A stretch of DNA of 64,000 nucleotides from Niallia circulans NBRC 13626 (lineage in GTDB: Bacteria > Bacillota > Bacilli > Bacillales > Cytobacillaceae): positions 27,417-91,416 of the forward strand of contig NZ_BCVE01000018.1 in NCBI RefSeq assembly GCF_001591585.1, given 5' to 3'. The notes under the pieces are model-generated. The model did not search any database. It saw only the letters and a list, made by a program, of their open reading frames with translations, and was not told the origin of the DNA. Shown one piece after another: positions 37,227-45,084 of the stretch (within the stretch, counting starts at the first letter, position 1; each line of letters opens with the position of its first letter). The translations under genes and the position numbers were made by a program.

Positions 37227-37590
37227 TGGCTGATAAGCCGTAGAGTATGGCTGATAAATGGTAAGTTTGGCTGATAAGTCGAAGAGTTTGGCTGATAAAT
37301 GGTAAGTTTGGCTGATAAGCCGTAGAGTTTGGCTGATAAATCGTAAGTATGGCTGATAAGCCGTAGAGTTTGGCTGATAAGTTGTAAGTTTGGCTGATAA
37401 ATCGTAAGTTTGGCTGATAAGCCGTAGAGTTTGGCTGATAAGTTGTAAGTTTGGCTGATAAGTAGTAGAGTATGGCTGATAAATGGTAAGTTTGGCTGAT
37501 AAGTAGTAGAGTATGGCTGATAAATGGTAAGTTTGGCTGATAAGTCGAAGAGTTTGGCTGATAAGTCGAAAAGTTTGGCTGATATCAGCC
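37227..37590. repeat. 20/21-bp tandem repeat array ending in a palindrome
   Basis: About 17 units begin TGGCTGATAA and continue with variable bases, then GTAAGTT (20-bp units) or GTAGAGTT-like ends (21-bp units). The two lengths largely alternate, giving a partial 41-bp higher-order period. The last unit is fused to an inverted copy: AGTTTGGCTGAT is followed at once by ATCAGCCAAACT, a perfect palindrome (about 37572-37595). The array starts 13 bp after the thioesterase stop. Any unit could pair with the terminal inverted copy. Confidence 0.9.
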
Positions 37591-37595
37591 AAACT

Positions 37596-37913
37596 CAGAC
37601 CCTCTACATTCAATTTGAGTGTAGAATTCTATTAATCTCAGAAAAAATGCTAAAAAATCACTAAAAAATCACTAAAACAACGATAAAATAGACAATTTGA
37701 CAACGAAACTACCCCGTTTCCACCACACCCACAAAGCGAATGAGCTCCACTCAACCTCCCCATATTAGAAAGTAATGCCCAATCAATTGCTATCTTTTCT
37801 TTCATCCAATCCTCAAACTAAATTAAATTTCCCCCCAACAAATGTCCAATATGCTGAACAACCAATCATTCCTAATCATTTCGAAGTACGAAGAAAAGCG
37901 TCAGAATATATTA
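37596..37913. other. Gene-free stretch after the tandem array
   Basis: I see no gene here. At 37607-37627 CTACATTCAA and TTGAGTGTAG form a near-perfect hairpin, which may act as a terminator with the ATTCTATT behind it. The rest is A/C-rich on the top strand. Confidence 0.5.
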
Positions 37914-37983
37914 ACTTTTTAGAAAATATACTGTTAAATTTTCTGACAATATAAAAGACACTTGTCTAGAAGAAGATTATAAT
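37914..37983 (+). promoter_or_regulatory. CodY-like boxes and promoter of the liv operon
   Basis: ACTTTTTAGAAAATA (37914-37928) matches the CodY consensus AATTTTCWGAAAATT at 12 of 15 positions, and AATTTTCTGACAATA (37937-37951) at 13 of 15. AAGACA (37955-37960) and TATAAT (37978-37983) are 17 bases apart and form a plausible promoter right behind the second box. Repression by CodY when branched-chain amino acids are plentiful would be the expected logic. Confidence 0.7.
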
Positions 37984-38059
37984 CCAAACATGGAACAGGA
38001 GCAATTGGGAAAATATCCTGTAGTTTCATAGATAAAAAGACAATGATAGGGGGCATATT

Positions 38060-39253
38060 ATGTTATCCAAAAAAGTACTTTCTTTCGCGATGACTGCAAC
38101 ATTAGCTTTAGGATTTATGAGTGGTTGTGCTTCAAACGCAAACTCGGATTCAGGGGATTCAGGAGACAAAAAAGTAATTAAAATTGTTACACAATCACCA
38201 CTATCTGGAGGCAGCGCTACATTAGGGGAAGCAATTAAATTAGGAGCGCAGCTGGCTATTGATCAACAAAAGGATAAGTTTGCTGAATTAGGATTCGAAC
38301 TTAAATTAGATGCACAGGATGATCAGGGAGATCCGAAGAAAGGGGTTGCGAATGCTAACTTAGTGGTTGCGGATAAATCTGTATTAGGGGTAGTCGGTCA
38401 CTTAAACTCAGGTGTTTCCATTCCAGCATCTGAAGTTTATGAAAAAAATAATCTTGTAAGTGTATCTCCGGCAAGTACAGCCACTGACTATACGGATCGC
38501 GGTTTAAAAACAGTGAGCCGTGTTGTTGCTCGCGATGATTTCCAAGGTCCTGCTGGGGCACAATATGCTGTGGAAACTTTAGGGGCAAAGAAAATTTTTG
38601 TTGTTCAAGATAAAACAGCTTATGGTTCAGGTCTAGCAGATGCCTTTAAAGAAGCAGCGGAAGATTTAGGAGCTGAAGTTGTTGGTTATGAGGGAATTAC
38701 CGTTGGTGAAAAAGACTTTAACGGTGTTTTAAACCAAGTAGCCTCTAAAAAACCTGATCTAATCTATTACGGTGGCCTTTATGCAGAAGGGGGAATTTTG
38801 GTAAAGCAAGCACGTGAAAAAGGATTAGATATCCCATTCATGGGTGGAGACGGTTTAGACTCATCTACTTTTGTTGAAATCGCAGGAGATGCTGTGAAAA
38901 ATACCTTCATTACTTCCGTTGCCGGTGATACAACCCAATCAGAAGAAGGAACGAAATTTGCTGAAGATTATAAAGCAGCATTCAGCAAAAACATAGAGTC
39001 CTATTCTGCCTATGCATACGACTCTGCAGCAGTTTTATTAGCAGGCATTGAAAAAGCAATTAAAGAGAATGATAACAAATTACCAACTCGTGAAGAGGTT
39101 ACCAAAGCTGTGCGTGCTACACAAGATTACAAAGGGGTAGTGACAGAAGTTGGATTTGATGAGAAAGGAGATAATAAATTCGCAAAAATCTTTATTTATA
39201 AATTTGATGAAGCCAAATATCCAGCTACATTAGATGGAGAAATTAGCCAATAA
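38060..39253 (+). CDS. livJ: Branched-chain amino acid ABC transporter, substrate-binding lipoprotein
   Basis: This is a 397-residue type I periplasmic-binding fold lipoprotein. The signal MLSKKVLSFAMTATLALGFMSGC has a lipobox with the modified cysteine at position 23, followed by a Ser/Gly/Asp linker. LivJ/LivK-type features are TQSPLSGGSATLGEAIKLGAQLAIDQ, DDQGDPKKGVANANLVVADKSVLGVVGHLNSG and KPDLIYYGGLYAEGG. It binds leucine/isoleucine/valine or a related amino acid outside the membrane. TAGGGGG precedes the start. A hairpin separates it from the permease genes, which would allow excess binding protein. Confidence 0.92.
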   Translation: MLSKKVLSFAMTATLALGFMSGCASNANSDSGDSGDKKVIKIVTQSPLSGGSATLGEAIKLGAQLAIDQQKDKFAELGFELKLDAQDDQGDPKKGVANANLVVADKSVLGVVGHLNSGVSIPASEVYEKNNLVSVSPASTATDYTDRGLKTVSRVVARDDFQGPAGAQYAVETLGAKKIFVVQDKTAYGSGLADAFKEAAEDLGAEVVGYEGITVGEKDFNGVLNQVASKKPDLIYYGGLYAEGGILVKQAREKGLDIPFMGGDGLDSSTFVEIAGDAVKNTFITSVAGDTTQSEEGTKFAEDYKAAFSKNIESYSAYAYDSAAVLLAGIEKAIKENDNKLPTREEVTKAVRATQDYKGVVTEVGFDEKGDNKFAKIFIYKFDEAKYPATLDGEISQ

Positions 39254-39261
39254 ACGAGTAA

Positions 39262-39298
39262 ATAAAAAGGACATGGATATCAACCGTCCTTTTTATTT
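39262..39298 (+). terminator. Hairpin terminator between livJ and livH
   Basis: ATAAAAAGGAC pairs with GTCCTTTTTAT around a 13-base loop. As it is inside the operon it is probably a partial terminator that lowers expression of the membrane genes. Confidence 0.8.
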
Positions 39299-39472
39299 GC
39301 AAAGAACTAAATGCCGGAAATTAATCTTAGCTATTTAGTAGATAGAAATCAGCATATATGGTGATTTCGTCAATAGAAAGAATCTGTTGAGTAACCGTAG
39401 CGGGAAATCTTTCATCTTATGCCGTTAAACTCTATCTACTAAAACCATTAAATCAAAAGTGTGGGGAAGAGA

Positions 39473-40450
39473 ATGCTAACTGAAATTTTACAAACATTAC
39501 CGCAAGTTTTAATTGATGGATTAACATTAGGAGCAGTGTATGCCGTTATTGCATTGGGGTACACAATGGTTTATGGAATATTAGAATTGATAAATTTTGC
39601 TCATGGGGAAATATTTATGTCAGGAGCATTCATTGGCACGGCCATCTTAATTACTTTAACAAGTCTAGGATGGACTTCGATGCTGCCTGCTGTACTTTCC
39701 TTAATTGTCATGCTCCTAATTACTAGTCTCATCACAGGTTTTTTAGGAATGGGAATTGAAAGAGTGGCTTATCGTCCACTCCGAAAAGCACCAAAGCTAA
39801 TTGCTCTTATCTCAGCCATTGGTATCTCCTTTTTACTACAGGATATCGTTCGTTTCATCACAGAATTATTCAAAGGGAATTACATAATTACTTCGCCTAA
39901 TCTATTTTCTGACAAAATAAATATCGGATCTGTTTTCGGTTCTCATGCTGCAAGTTTTAAAAGCTCGTTTTTAGTTGTTATTATAGTAGCCGTTATTTTG
40001 ATGGTAGGATTAGATTTTTTTGTTAACAAAACAAAGTGGGGCATGGCGATGAGAGCCGTGGCGCAAGATAGAGACACAGCATCTTTAATGTCTATTAATG
40101 TGAACAAGGTTATCTCAGTTACTTTCTTCGTAGGATCTGCTTTAGGCGGCGCCACTGGTGTATTATTTGCTGTTCAATATGGAACAATCGATCCGTACAT
40201 TGGATTTATACTAGGACTTAAAGCTTTTACTGCCGCAGTTTTAGGCGGAATTGGCAATATACGCGGAGCAATGCTCGGCGGTATGTTAATTGGACTGATT
40301 GAAATGTTCACAGCAGCGAATCTGTCGGTTATCACAGGCGGGATTATGGGAGCAGAATATAAAGATGTTGTTGCATTTGCCATATTGATTATCGTCCTTA
40401 TTTTTAAACCAGAAGGCTTATTTGGCAAAGCCGTAGCAGAGAAAGTGTAG
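39473..40450 (+). CDS. livH: Branched-chain amino acid ABC permease LivH
   Basis: This is a 325-residue permease with about eight helices. Typical LivH sequence is LIDGLTLGAVYAVIALGYTMVYGILELINFAHGEIFMSGAF at the N-terminus, WGMAMRAVAQDRDTASLMSINVNKVI as the ATPase-coupling loop, and GFILGLKAFTAAVLGGIGNIRGAMLGG near the end. The start is ATG 39473, after GGGGAAGAGA. It pairs with LivM to form the channel. About 220 bp of gene-free sequence separate it from livJ. Confidence 0.95.
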   Translation: MLTEILQTLPQVLIDGLTLGAVYAVIALGYTMVYGILELINFAHGEIFMSGAFIGTAILITLTSLGWTSMLPAVLSLIVMLLITSLITGFLGMGIERVAYRPLRKAPKLIALISAIGISFLLQDIVRFITELFKGNYIITSPNLFSDKINIGSVFGSHAASFKSSFLVVIIVAVILMVGLDFFVNKTKWGMAMRAVAQDRDTASLMSINVNKVISVTFFVGSALGGATGVLFAVQYGTIDPYIGFILGLKAFTAAVLGGIGNIRGAMLGGMLIGLIEMFTAANLSVITGGIMGAEYKDVVAFAILIIVLIFKPEGLFGKAVAEKV

Positions 40451-40459
40451 GTGGAAAAG

Positions 40460-41725
40460 ATGGCTAACATGATTAAAACCATCCAAACAAATAAAGTTGC
40501 CCAAATTATTCTTTTCTTTGCGTATGTATTGGTGACTACTGCTGCATTGGCTTTCTCGCAAAAATCAGTGATTGCTTTTTTACTATTATTGTTATCGCTA
40601 TTACTCCTATATTATATGAATCTCGGAAATAAAATGAAGTGGGGAATTGCTTTACTTATCTTAGTGATTGTTCTCCCGGTTTCAGCTAGTCAAGGACCAT
40701 CCTATCAAGCATATATGGAAGTAGCAACTATGGTAGGGATTTATGTTTGTATGGCTTTAGGGCTGAATATCGTTGTTGGTCTTGCAGGGTTGCTTGATTT
40801 AGGATTTGTTGCTTTCTTTGCTGTTGGCGCCTACACATATGGCGTGTTTGCGACAGCACAAGCGAATAACTTCATGCCCTTTGGAACATATCCATTGTCC
40901 GGAAATAGCTTTTGGTTTTTTATTATCATTGGTTTATTTGTAGCGGCTCTATTTGGGGTTTTATTAGGGATTCCAGTATTAAGAGTAAAAGGAGATTATT
41001 TGGCTATTGTTACATTAGGTTTTGGGGAAATAATCCGGATTGTATTTAATAACTTAGATAAGCCAGTAAATATCACGAATGGAGCGATGGGGCTGCCAAG
41101 TATTCAACAGCCTGAACTATTTGGTATTACTTTGTCACAGCCGAACCAATTCTATTATATTGTGCTAGTTATGTTTATTATTGTAATTTATGCTGTGACT
41201 AGAATGGAACATACAAAATTAGGCCGTTCTTGGAAGGCGGTCAGAGAAAATGAGATTGCTGCACAAGCGATGGGAATTCCCCTTGTAAAAACAAAGTTGA
41301 CGGCATTTGCTATTGGGGCATCGTTTTCCGGAATGATGGGAGTTGTGTTTGCCGCAAAGCAAATGTTTGTGGATCCAACAAGTTTCACTTACTTAGAATC
41401 TACGACCATTCTTGTTATGGTCATCCTTGGAGGAATGGGAAGTGTGCCAGGTGTTATTCTGGGAGCGGCAGTTGTAACGATATTAAACTTACAGGTGCTA
41501 ACCGAATTAACGGGGTGGCTAAGCCAAGTAACCACTATTCCTGATGCCTTATCTCCAGCAAAAATGCAAAGATTTATCTTCGGTGCCCTTTTAATTATTA
41601 TGACCTTATATCGTCCACAAGGATTAATACCGGCAAAAAATAAAAAGGTTAATGTCAAGAAATTAAAAGAGAGCATAACAGAAAAGCAGGAGTCTACTAT
41701 ATTGCTTAAGGAGGGGCACAAGTGA
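40460..41725 (+). CDS. livM: Branched-chain amino acid ABC permease LivM
   Basis: This is a 421-residue permease. Family blocks are LGLNIVVGLAGLLDLGFVAFFAVGAYTYG, GIPVLRVKGDYLAIVTLGFGEIIRI, LGRSWKAVRENEIAAQAMGI (coupling loop) and ILVMVILGGMGSVPGVILGA. Extra N-terminal helices (about 1-85) are usual for LivM. The start ATG 40460 is preceded by AGGTGGAA. The stop codon overlaps the livG GTG start, showing tight coupling. Confidence 0.95.
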   Translation: MANMIKTIQTNKVAQIILFFAYVLVTTAALAFSQKSVIAFLLLLLSLLLLYYMNLGNKMKWGIALLILVIVLPVSASQGPSYQAYMEVATMVGIYVCMALGLNIVVGLAGLLDLGFVAFFAVGAYTYGVFATAQANNFMPFGTYPLSGNSFWFFIIIGLFVAALFGVLLGIPVLRVKGDYLAIVTLGFGEIIRIVFNNLDKPVNITNGAMGLPSIQQPELFGITLSQPNQFYYIVLVMFIIVIYAVTRMEHTKLGRSWKAVRENEIAAQAMGIPLVKTKLTAFAIGASFSGMMGVVFAAKQMFVDPTSFTYLESTTILVMVILGGMGSVPGVILGAAVVTILNLQVLTELTGWLSQVTTIPDALSPAKMQRFIFGALLIIMTLYRPQGLIPAKNKKVNVKKLKESITEKQESTILLKEGHK

Positions 41726-42498
41726 ATATACTCGAAGTGAAAGGATTGACGAAAAAGTTTGGTGGACTTGTTGCGAATTCCAATATTGATATGTCTGTCG
41801 AGAGGAATTCTATCACAGCGGTAATAGGACCGAATGGAGCGGGAAAAACGACTTTTTTCAATATGATAACAGGGGTGTATAAACCGACATCTGGGGAAAT
41901 TCTCCTTGACGGAAAAACAATTGCCGGGCTTAAGCCGCATGTCGTAGCGAAACAAGGAATTTCCAGAACCTTTCAGAATATCCGCCTTTTCAGTGATATT
42001 ACCGTATTGGAAAATGTCATGGTCGGAATGCATAACCATATCAAAGGCAGCTTGGTTGGGACATTGCTTCAATTGCCAAAGGCTAAACAGGAAGAAGAGA
42101 AAGCAATGAAAGAGGCATATCGCCTATTAGAATATGTTGGGCTTGCTGATCTATTAAATGAAGCAGCGGCAAATTTATCATATGGAGCACAACGGAGATT
42201 AGAAATTGCTCGGGCTCTAGCTACAAAGCCTAGCGTTTTATTATTAGATGAGCCTGCTGCTGGTATGAACCCGAAGGAAACAAGTCTATTAACCGGTTTA
42301 ATTCAAGATATGTGTAAGAAATATGATTTGACCATTATTTTAATTGAACATGATATGAAGCTGGTGATGGAAATTTCAAACCATATCATTGTATTGGATC
42401 ATGGAGAAAAAATTGCAGAAGGTGGTCCGGAAGAGATACGTTCCAATCCGAAAGTAATTGAAGCCTATTTAGGAAAAGGAGCAGTATCACTTGCTTAA
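41722..42498 (+). CDS. livG: Branched-chain amino acid ABC ATPase LivG
   Basis: This is a 258-residue ATPase. Walker A is GPNGAGKTT, then ISRTFQNIRLFSDITVLENV (Q-loop), signature LSYGAQRRLEIARAL, Walker B VLLLDEPAAGMNP, and the H-loop in ILIEHDMKLVMEIS. The YGAQRR signature variant is normal for LivG. It starts at GTG 41722 with AAGGAGGGG upstream and works as a heterodimer with LivF. Confidence 0.95.
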   Translation: MNILEVKGLTKKFGGLVANSNIDMSVERNSITAVIGPNGAGKTTFFNMITGVYKPTSGEILLDGKTIAGLKPHVVAKQGISRTFQNIRLFSDITVLENVMVGMHNHIKGSLVGTLLQLPKAKQEEEKAMKEAYRLLEYVGLADLLNEAAANLSYGAQRRLEIARALATKPSVLLLDEPAAGMNPKETSLLTGLIQDMCKKYDLTIILIEHDMKLVMEISNHIIVLDHGEKIAEGGPEEIRSNPKVIEAYLGKGAVSLA

Positions 42499-42511
42499 AG
42501 GGGGAATCAGC

Positions 42512-43222
42512 ATGGAAAAGATACTTGAATTAACGGATATAGAAGCTTGGTATGGAGGAATTCAGGCATTAAAAGGAATTAGTTTACATGTTGATAAAGG
42601 AGAGATCGTTACCCTCATTGGAAGTAATGGTGCTGGCAAATCGACAACCCTTAAATCTATTAGCGGCCAGGTTCCAATCAAAAAAGGCAGTATTCTTTTT
42701 AATGGAAAAGATATTGCTAATATAGCAGCACATAAGACAGCCGTTTTAGGGATTTCCCAAGTGCCAGAAGGAAGGCGGATTTTTCCTAAGCTATCTGTAC
42801 GAGAAAATCTATTAATTGGCGCTTTTGCTGTAAAGGATAAACAATTAACGGAAGCAAGAATGCAAAAAGTATTTGAGTATTTTCCGAGATTGAAAGAACG
42901 AGTCGAGCAAAAAGGAGGAACAATGAGTGGTGGCGAGCAGCAAATGCTGGCAATAGGGCGAGCGCTTATGATGCAGCCAGAAGTCCTAATGTTGGATGAA
43001 CCATCCATGGGCCTTGCGCCAATTATTGTCGAACAAATCTTTGAAATTATTAAAGAGCTCAATAACCAAGGAATGACAATTTTATTAGTAGAACAGAATG
43101 CCTTCCAAGCATTGCAAATTGCCAGTAGAGGGTATGTCATTCAAACAGGAGAAATTGTATTAGAAGGAACAGGAGCAGAGTTGATTACCAATAAACAAGT
43201 GCAGGAAGCTTACTTAGCTTAA
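42512..43222 (+). CDS. livF: Branched-chain amino acid ABC ATPase LivF
   Basis: This is a 236-residue ATPase. Walker A is GSNGAGKST, Q-loop region GISQVPEGRRIFPKLSVRENL (a LivF hallmark), signature MSGGEQQMLAIGRAL, Walker B VLMLDEPSMGLAP, and H-loop ILLVEQN. The start ATG 42512 follows AAAGGGGGA. It is the last gene of the operon, with a terminator behind it that also serves the convergent pgl gene. Confidence 0.95.
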   Translation: MEKILELTDIEAWYGGIQALKGISLHVDKGEIVTLIGSNGAGKSTTLKSISGQVPIKKGSILFNGKDIANIAAHKTAVLGISQVPEGRRIFPKLSVRENLLIGAFAVKDKQLTEARMQKVFEYFPRLKERVEQKGGTMSGGEQQMLAIGRALMMQPEVLMLDEPSMGLAPIIVEQIFEIIKELNNQGMTILLVEQNAFQALQIASRGYVIQTGEIVLEGTGAELITNKQVQEAYLA

Positions 43223-43229
43223 GGACAGA

Positions 43230-43270
43230 GAAAAAGGAGAAGGCTTTTTACGAGACCATTCTCCTTTTTT
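43230..43270. terminator. Terminator between livF and pgl (convergent)
   Basis: AAAAAGGAGAA pairs with TTCTCCTTTTT; A and T runs on both sides allow use in either direction. Confidence 0.85.
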
Positions 43271-43279
43271 ATGATTGAA

Positions 43280-44326
43280 TTAATTATTTAAGAATTTTAC
43301 ACATACTGGTTCTGGTGCTTCTATCTCTGATTGCAATAAAGTTAGTTTTCCAGTAACTGTATCTCTTTCAAATAAAGTAAGGGTATCCGATTGTTCATTG
43401 GATGCAAGCAAAAATTGTTCTGTTGGATCTAGAACGAAATCTCTTGGCCAGTTTCCTTCTGTTGAAGTTCTGTCAATAAAGGTTAATTGACCAGTTTCCC
43501 CATTTACTTGGAAAATCGCAATTGAATTATGGCCGCGATTTCCTGCATAAACATAGTTTCCGTCTGAAGAAAGATGGATAGCACTTCCTTGGCTATTTTC
43601 CGTAAAATCAATCGGTAGTGTAGAAATGTATTGTAATTCCTCAAATGCTCCAGTTTCAGCGTTAAAAGATAATGCAATGACTTCATTGCTTAATTCTGTC
43701 ATGACATAAGCAAATTTGCCATTAGGATGGAAGGCGATATGTCTTGGACCACTTCCAGGTTTAACGGATAAACTGCTAACTTCTTCTAGCTTTCCATCAA
43801 CAAGCTTGTACGTATCTACTCGGTCTGTTCCTAAATCAACAGAAACAGCATATTGATCATTAGGACTGAATCCAGCAAAATGCATATGAGGTTTTTCTTG
43901 GCGAGCTGGATTTGGGCCTGTCCCTGTATGCTCGATGATAGATGCAGCACTGTTTAATGAGCCATCTGTATGTACCGGATAGGATTCGGCAGTTCCTTTA
44001 TGATAGTTTGCAGAAAGAACAAGCGTTTTGTCTGCATTTACACTTACATGGCAAGGAGATGCTCCTTCCGAATATTCGCTGTTAATAAGGGCAAGACTGC
44101 CATCTGAATGAATAGAGTAAGCAGAAACACCACCTAAAGAGCCTTCTTTACCGACAGCGAATAAATGCTGATTATCGTTTGTAACCGTTAAATAGGTAGG
44201 GTTTTCAATTTCAGCCACTAGAGAAACATCTGTGATTTTTTTCGCTTCTGTGTCTAATACAAATGAATAAATACCTTTACTAGTCTTTTTTGTATATGTG
44301 CCAATGTAGCCAGTGAATTTTGTCAT
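43280..44326 (-). CDS. pgl: 6-phosphogluconolactonase, YkgB type (lactonase beta-propeller)
   Basis: This is a 348-residue seven-bladed propeller of the Pgl/YkgB family. It starts MTKFTGYIGTYTKKTSKGIYSF and has repeated blade sequence such as ASPCHVSVNADKTLVLSANYHKGT, KPHMHFAGFSPNDQYAVSVDLGTDRV, SGPRHIAFHPNGKFAYVMTELSNEV and NWPRDFVLDPTEQFLLASNEQSDTL. It hydrolyses 6-phosphogluconolactone in the oxidative pentose phosphate pathway. RBS AAAGGAGAT precedes the start. B. subtilis YkgB has nearly the same length. Confidence 0.93.
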   Translation of the reverse strand: MTKFTGYIGTYTKKTSKGIYSFVLDTEAKKITDVSLVAEIENPTYLTVTNDNQHLFAVGKEGSLGGVSAYSIHSDGSLALINSEYSEGASPCHVSVNADKTLVLSANYHKGTAESYPVHTDGSLNSAASIIEHTGTGPNPARQEKPHMHFAGFSPNDQYAVSVDLGTDRVDTYKLVDGKLEEVSSLSVKPGSGPRHIAFHPNGKFAYVMTELSNEVIALSFNAETGAFEELQYISTLPIDFTENSQGSAIHLSSDGNYVYAGNRGHNSIAIFQVNGETGQLTFIDRTSTEGNWPRDFVLDPTEQFLLASNEQSDTLTLFERDTVTGKLTLLQSEIEAPEPVCVKFLNN

Positions 44327-44359
44327 AAACAGATCTCCTTTAACATTTTTACAAAATTA

Positions 44360-45041
44360 ATACTATTTATTAATTATAGCACGAGCCTAATCAAAACGTA
44401 CAAATTAGAGTCTGTCTATTTAAATAAAAGTATTAGTTAGTTCTATTTTCCCGAAATTGCTAACTTGAAACAAGAGGGAATTTTCAGCTGTTTGAAAGGG
44501 AGCGCTTGTAAGAATGGATGCGTTTTTTGAATCTTTCATGGGATGATAGGAATAAAACAACCTTGTTTTTCCAAATGGCAGAGGAAATATAGTACTGCTA
44601 CCGGTGAGGGTGTTATCTACATAAAATCAAACGAATATATAATTAATGAATATATTAATTAAATAAAGATAAAAAACATTTATTGTTTATTTTTGTAATC
44701 TAAAATAGTATTTATTAAGGGACATAAACATAGGATAGTAAGTAGATTAGTTTTGATAATTATATGAATATTACCATGAAATATGGTTTTTTTATTGTTT
44801 AAGGATTGGGAATATAGTAAGCTAATGGGGAGTAGGGTAAGATAGAAGTTAAGAAAGGGGTGGAAATATAGTTAATGTAAAAGTTAATCTTAATTAATTG
44901 ATTAAATATTAGTATCATCGAAAGGCATCCATATTGTACCCCATTTTACATAAAAAATCTGAACGTTCACTTTGGTTCTGTACATCACAAGACTTCCTAT
45001 CAAAAAATGTAGATAAGATGGGATTTATTATGGATAGAAAT
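44360..45041. other. Long AT-rich gene-free region upstream of the arabinanase gene
   Basis: About 680 bp without a credible gene. TTGTTT and TAGTAT spaced 17 bases near 44680-44715 could be a promoter for the arabinanase gene, which would give a leader of about 370 bases, but this is weak. The region is too AT-rich to place other sites by eye. Confidence 0.4.
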
Positions 45042-45055
45042 GTATGCGTTTACAA
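45042..45055 (+). promoter_or_regulatory. cre site upstream of the GH43 gene
   Basis: TGTATGCGTTTACA matches the CcpA cre consensus TGWAARCGYTWNCW at 13 of 14 positions. It lies 30 bp before the GTG start I prefer, so CcpA could act as a roadblock or repressor. Confidence 0.68.
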
Positions 45056-45084
45056 ACGAAAGCAGTGAAGGGGAGAATGAAACG

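Noticed and set aside
37221..37613. 130-codon minus-strand frame across the second array
   Set aside because: Low-complexity translation of the tandem repeat, no RBS.
44495..44512. cre-like AGCGCTTGTAA near 44505
   Set aside because: At least four mismatches to the consensus, much weaker than the site at 45042.
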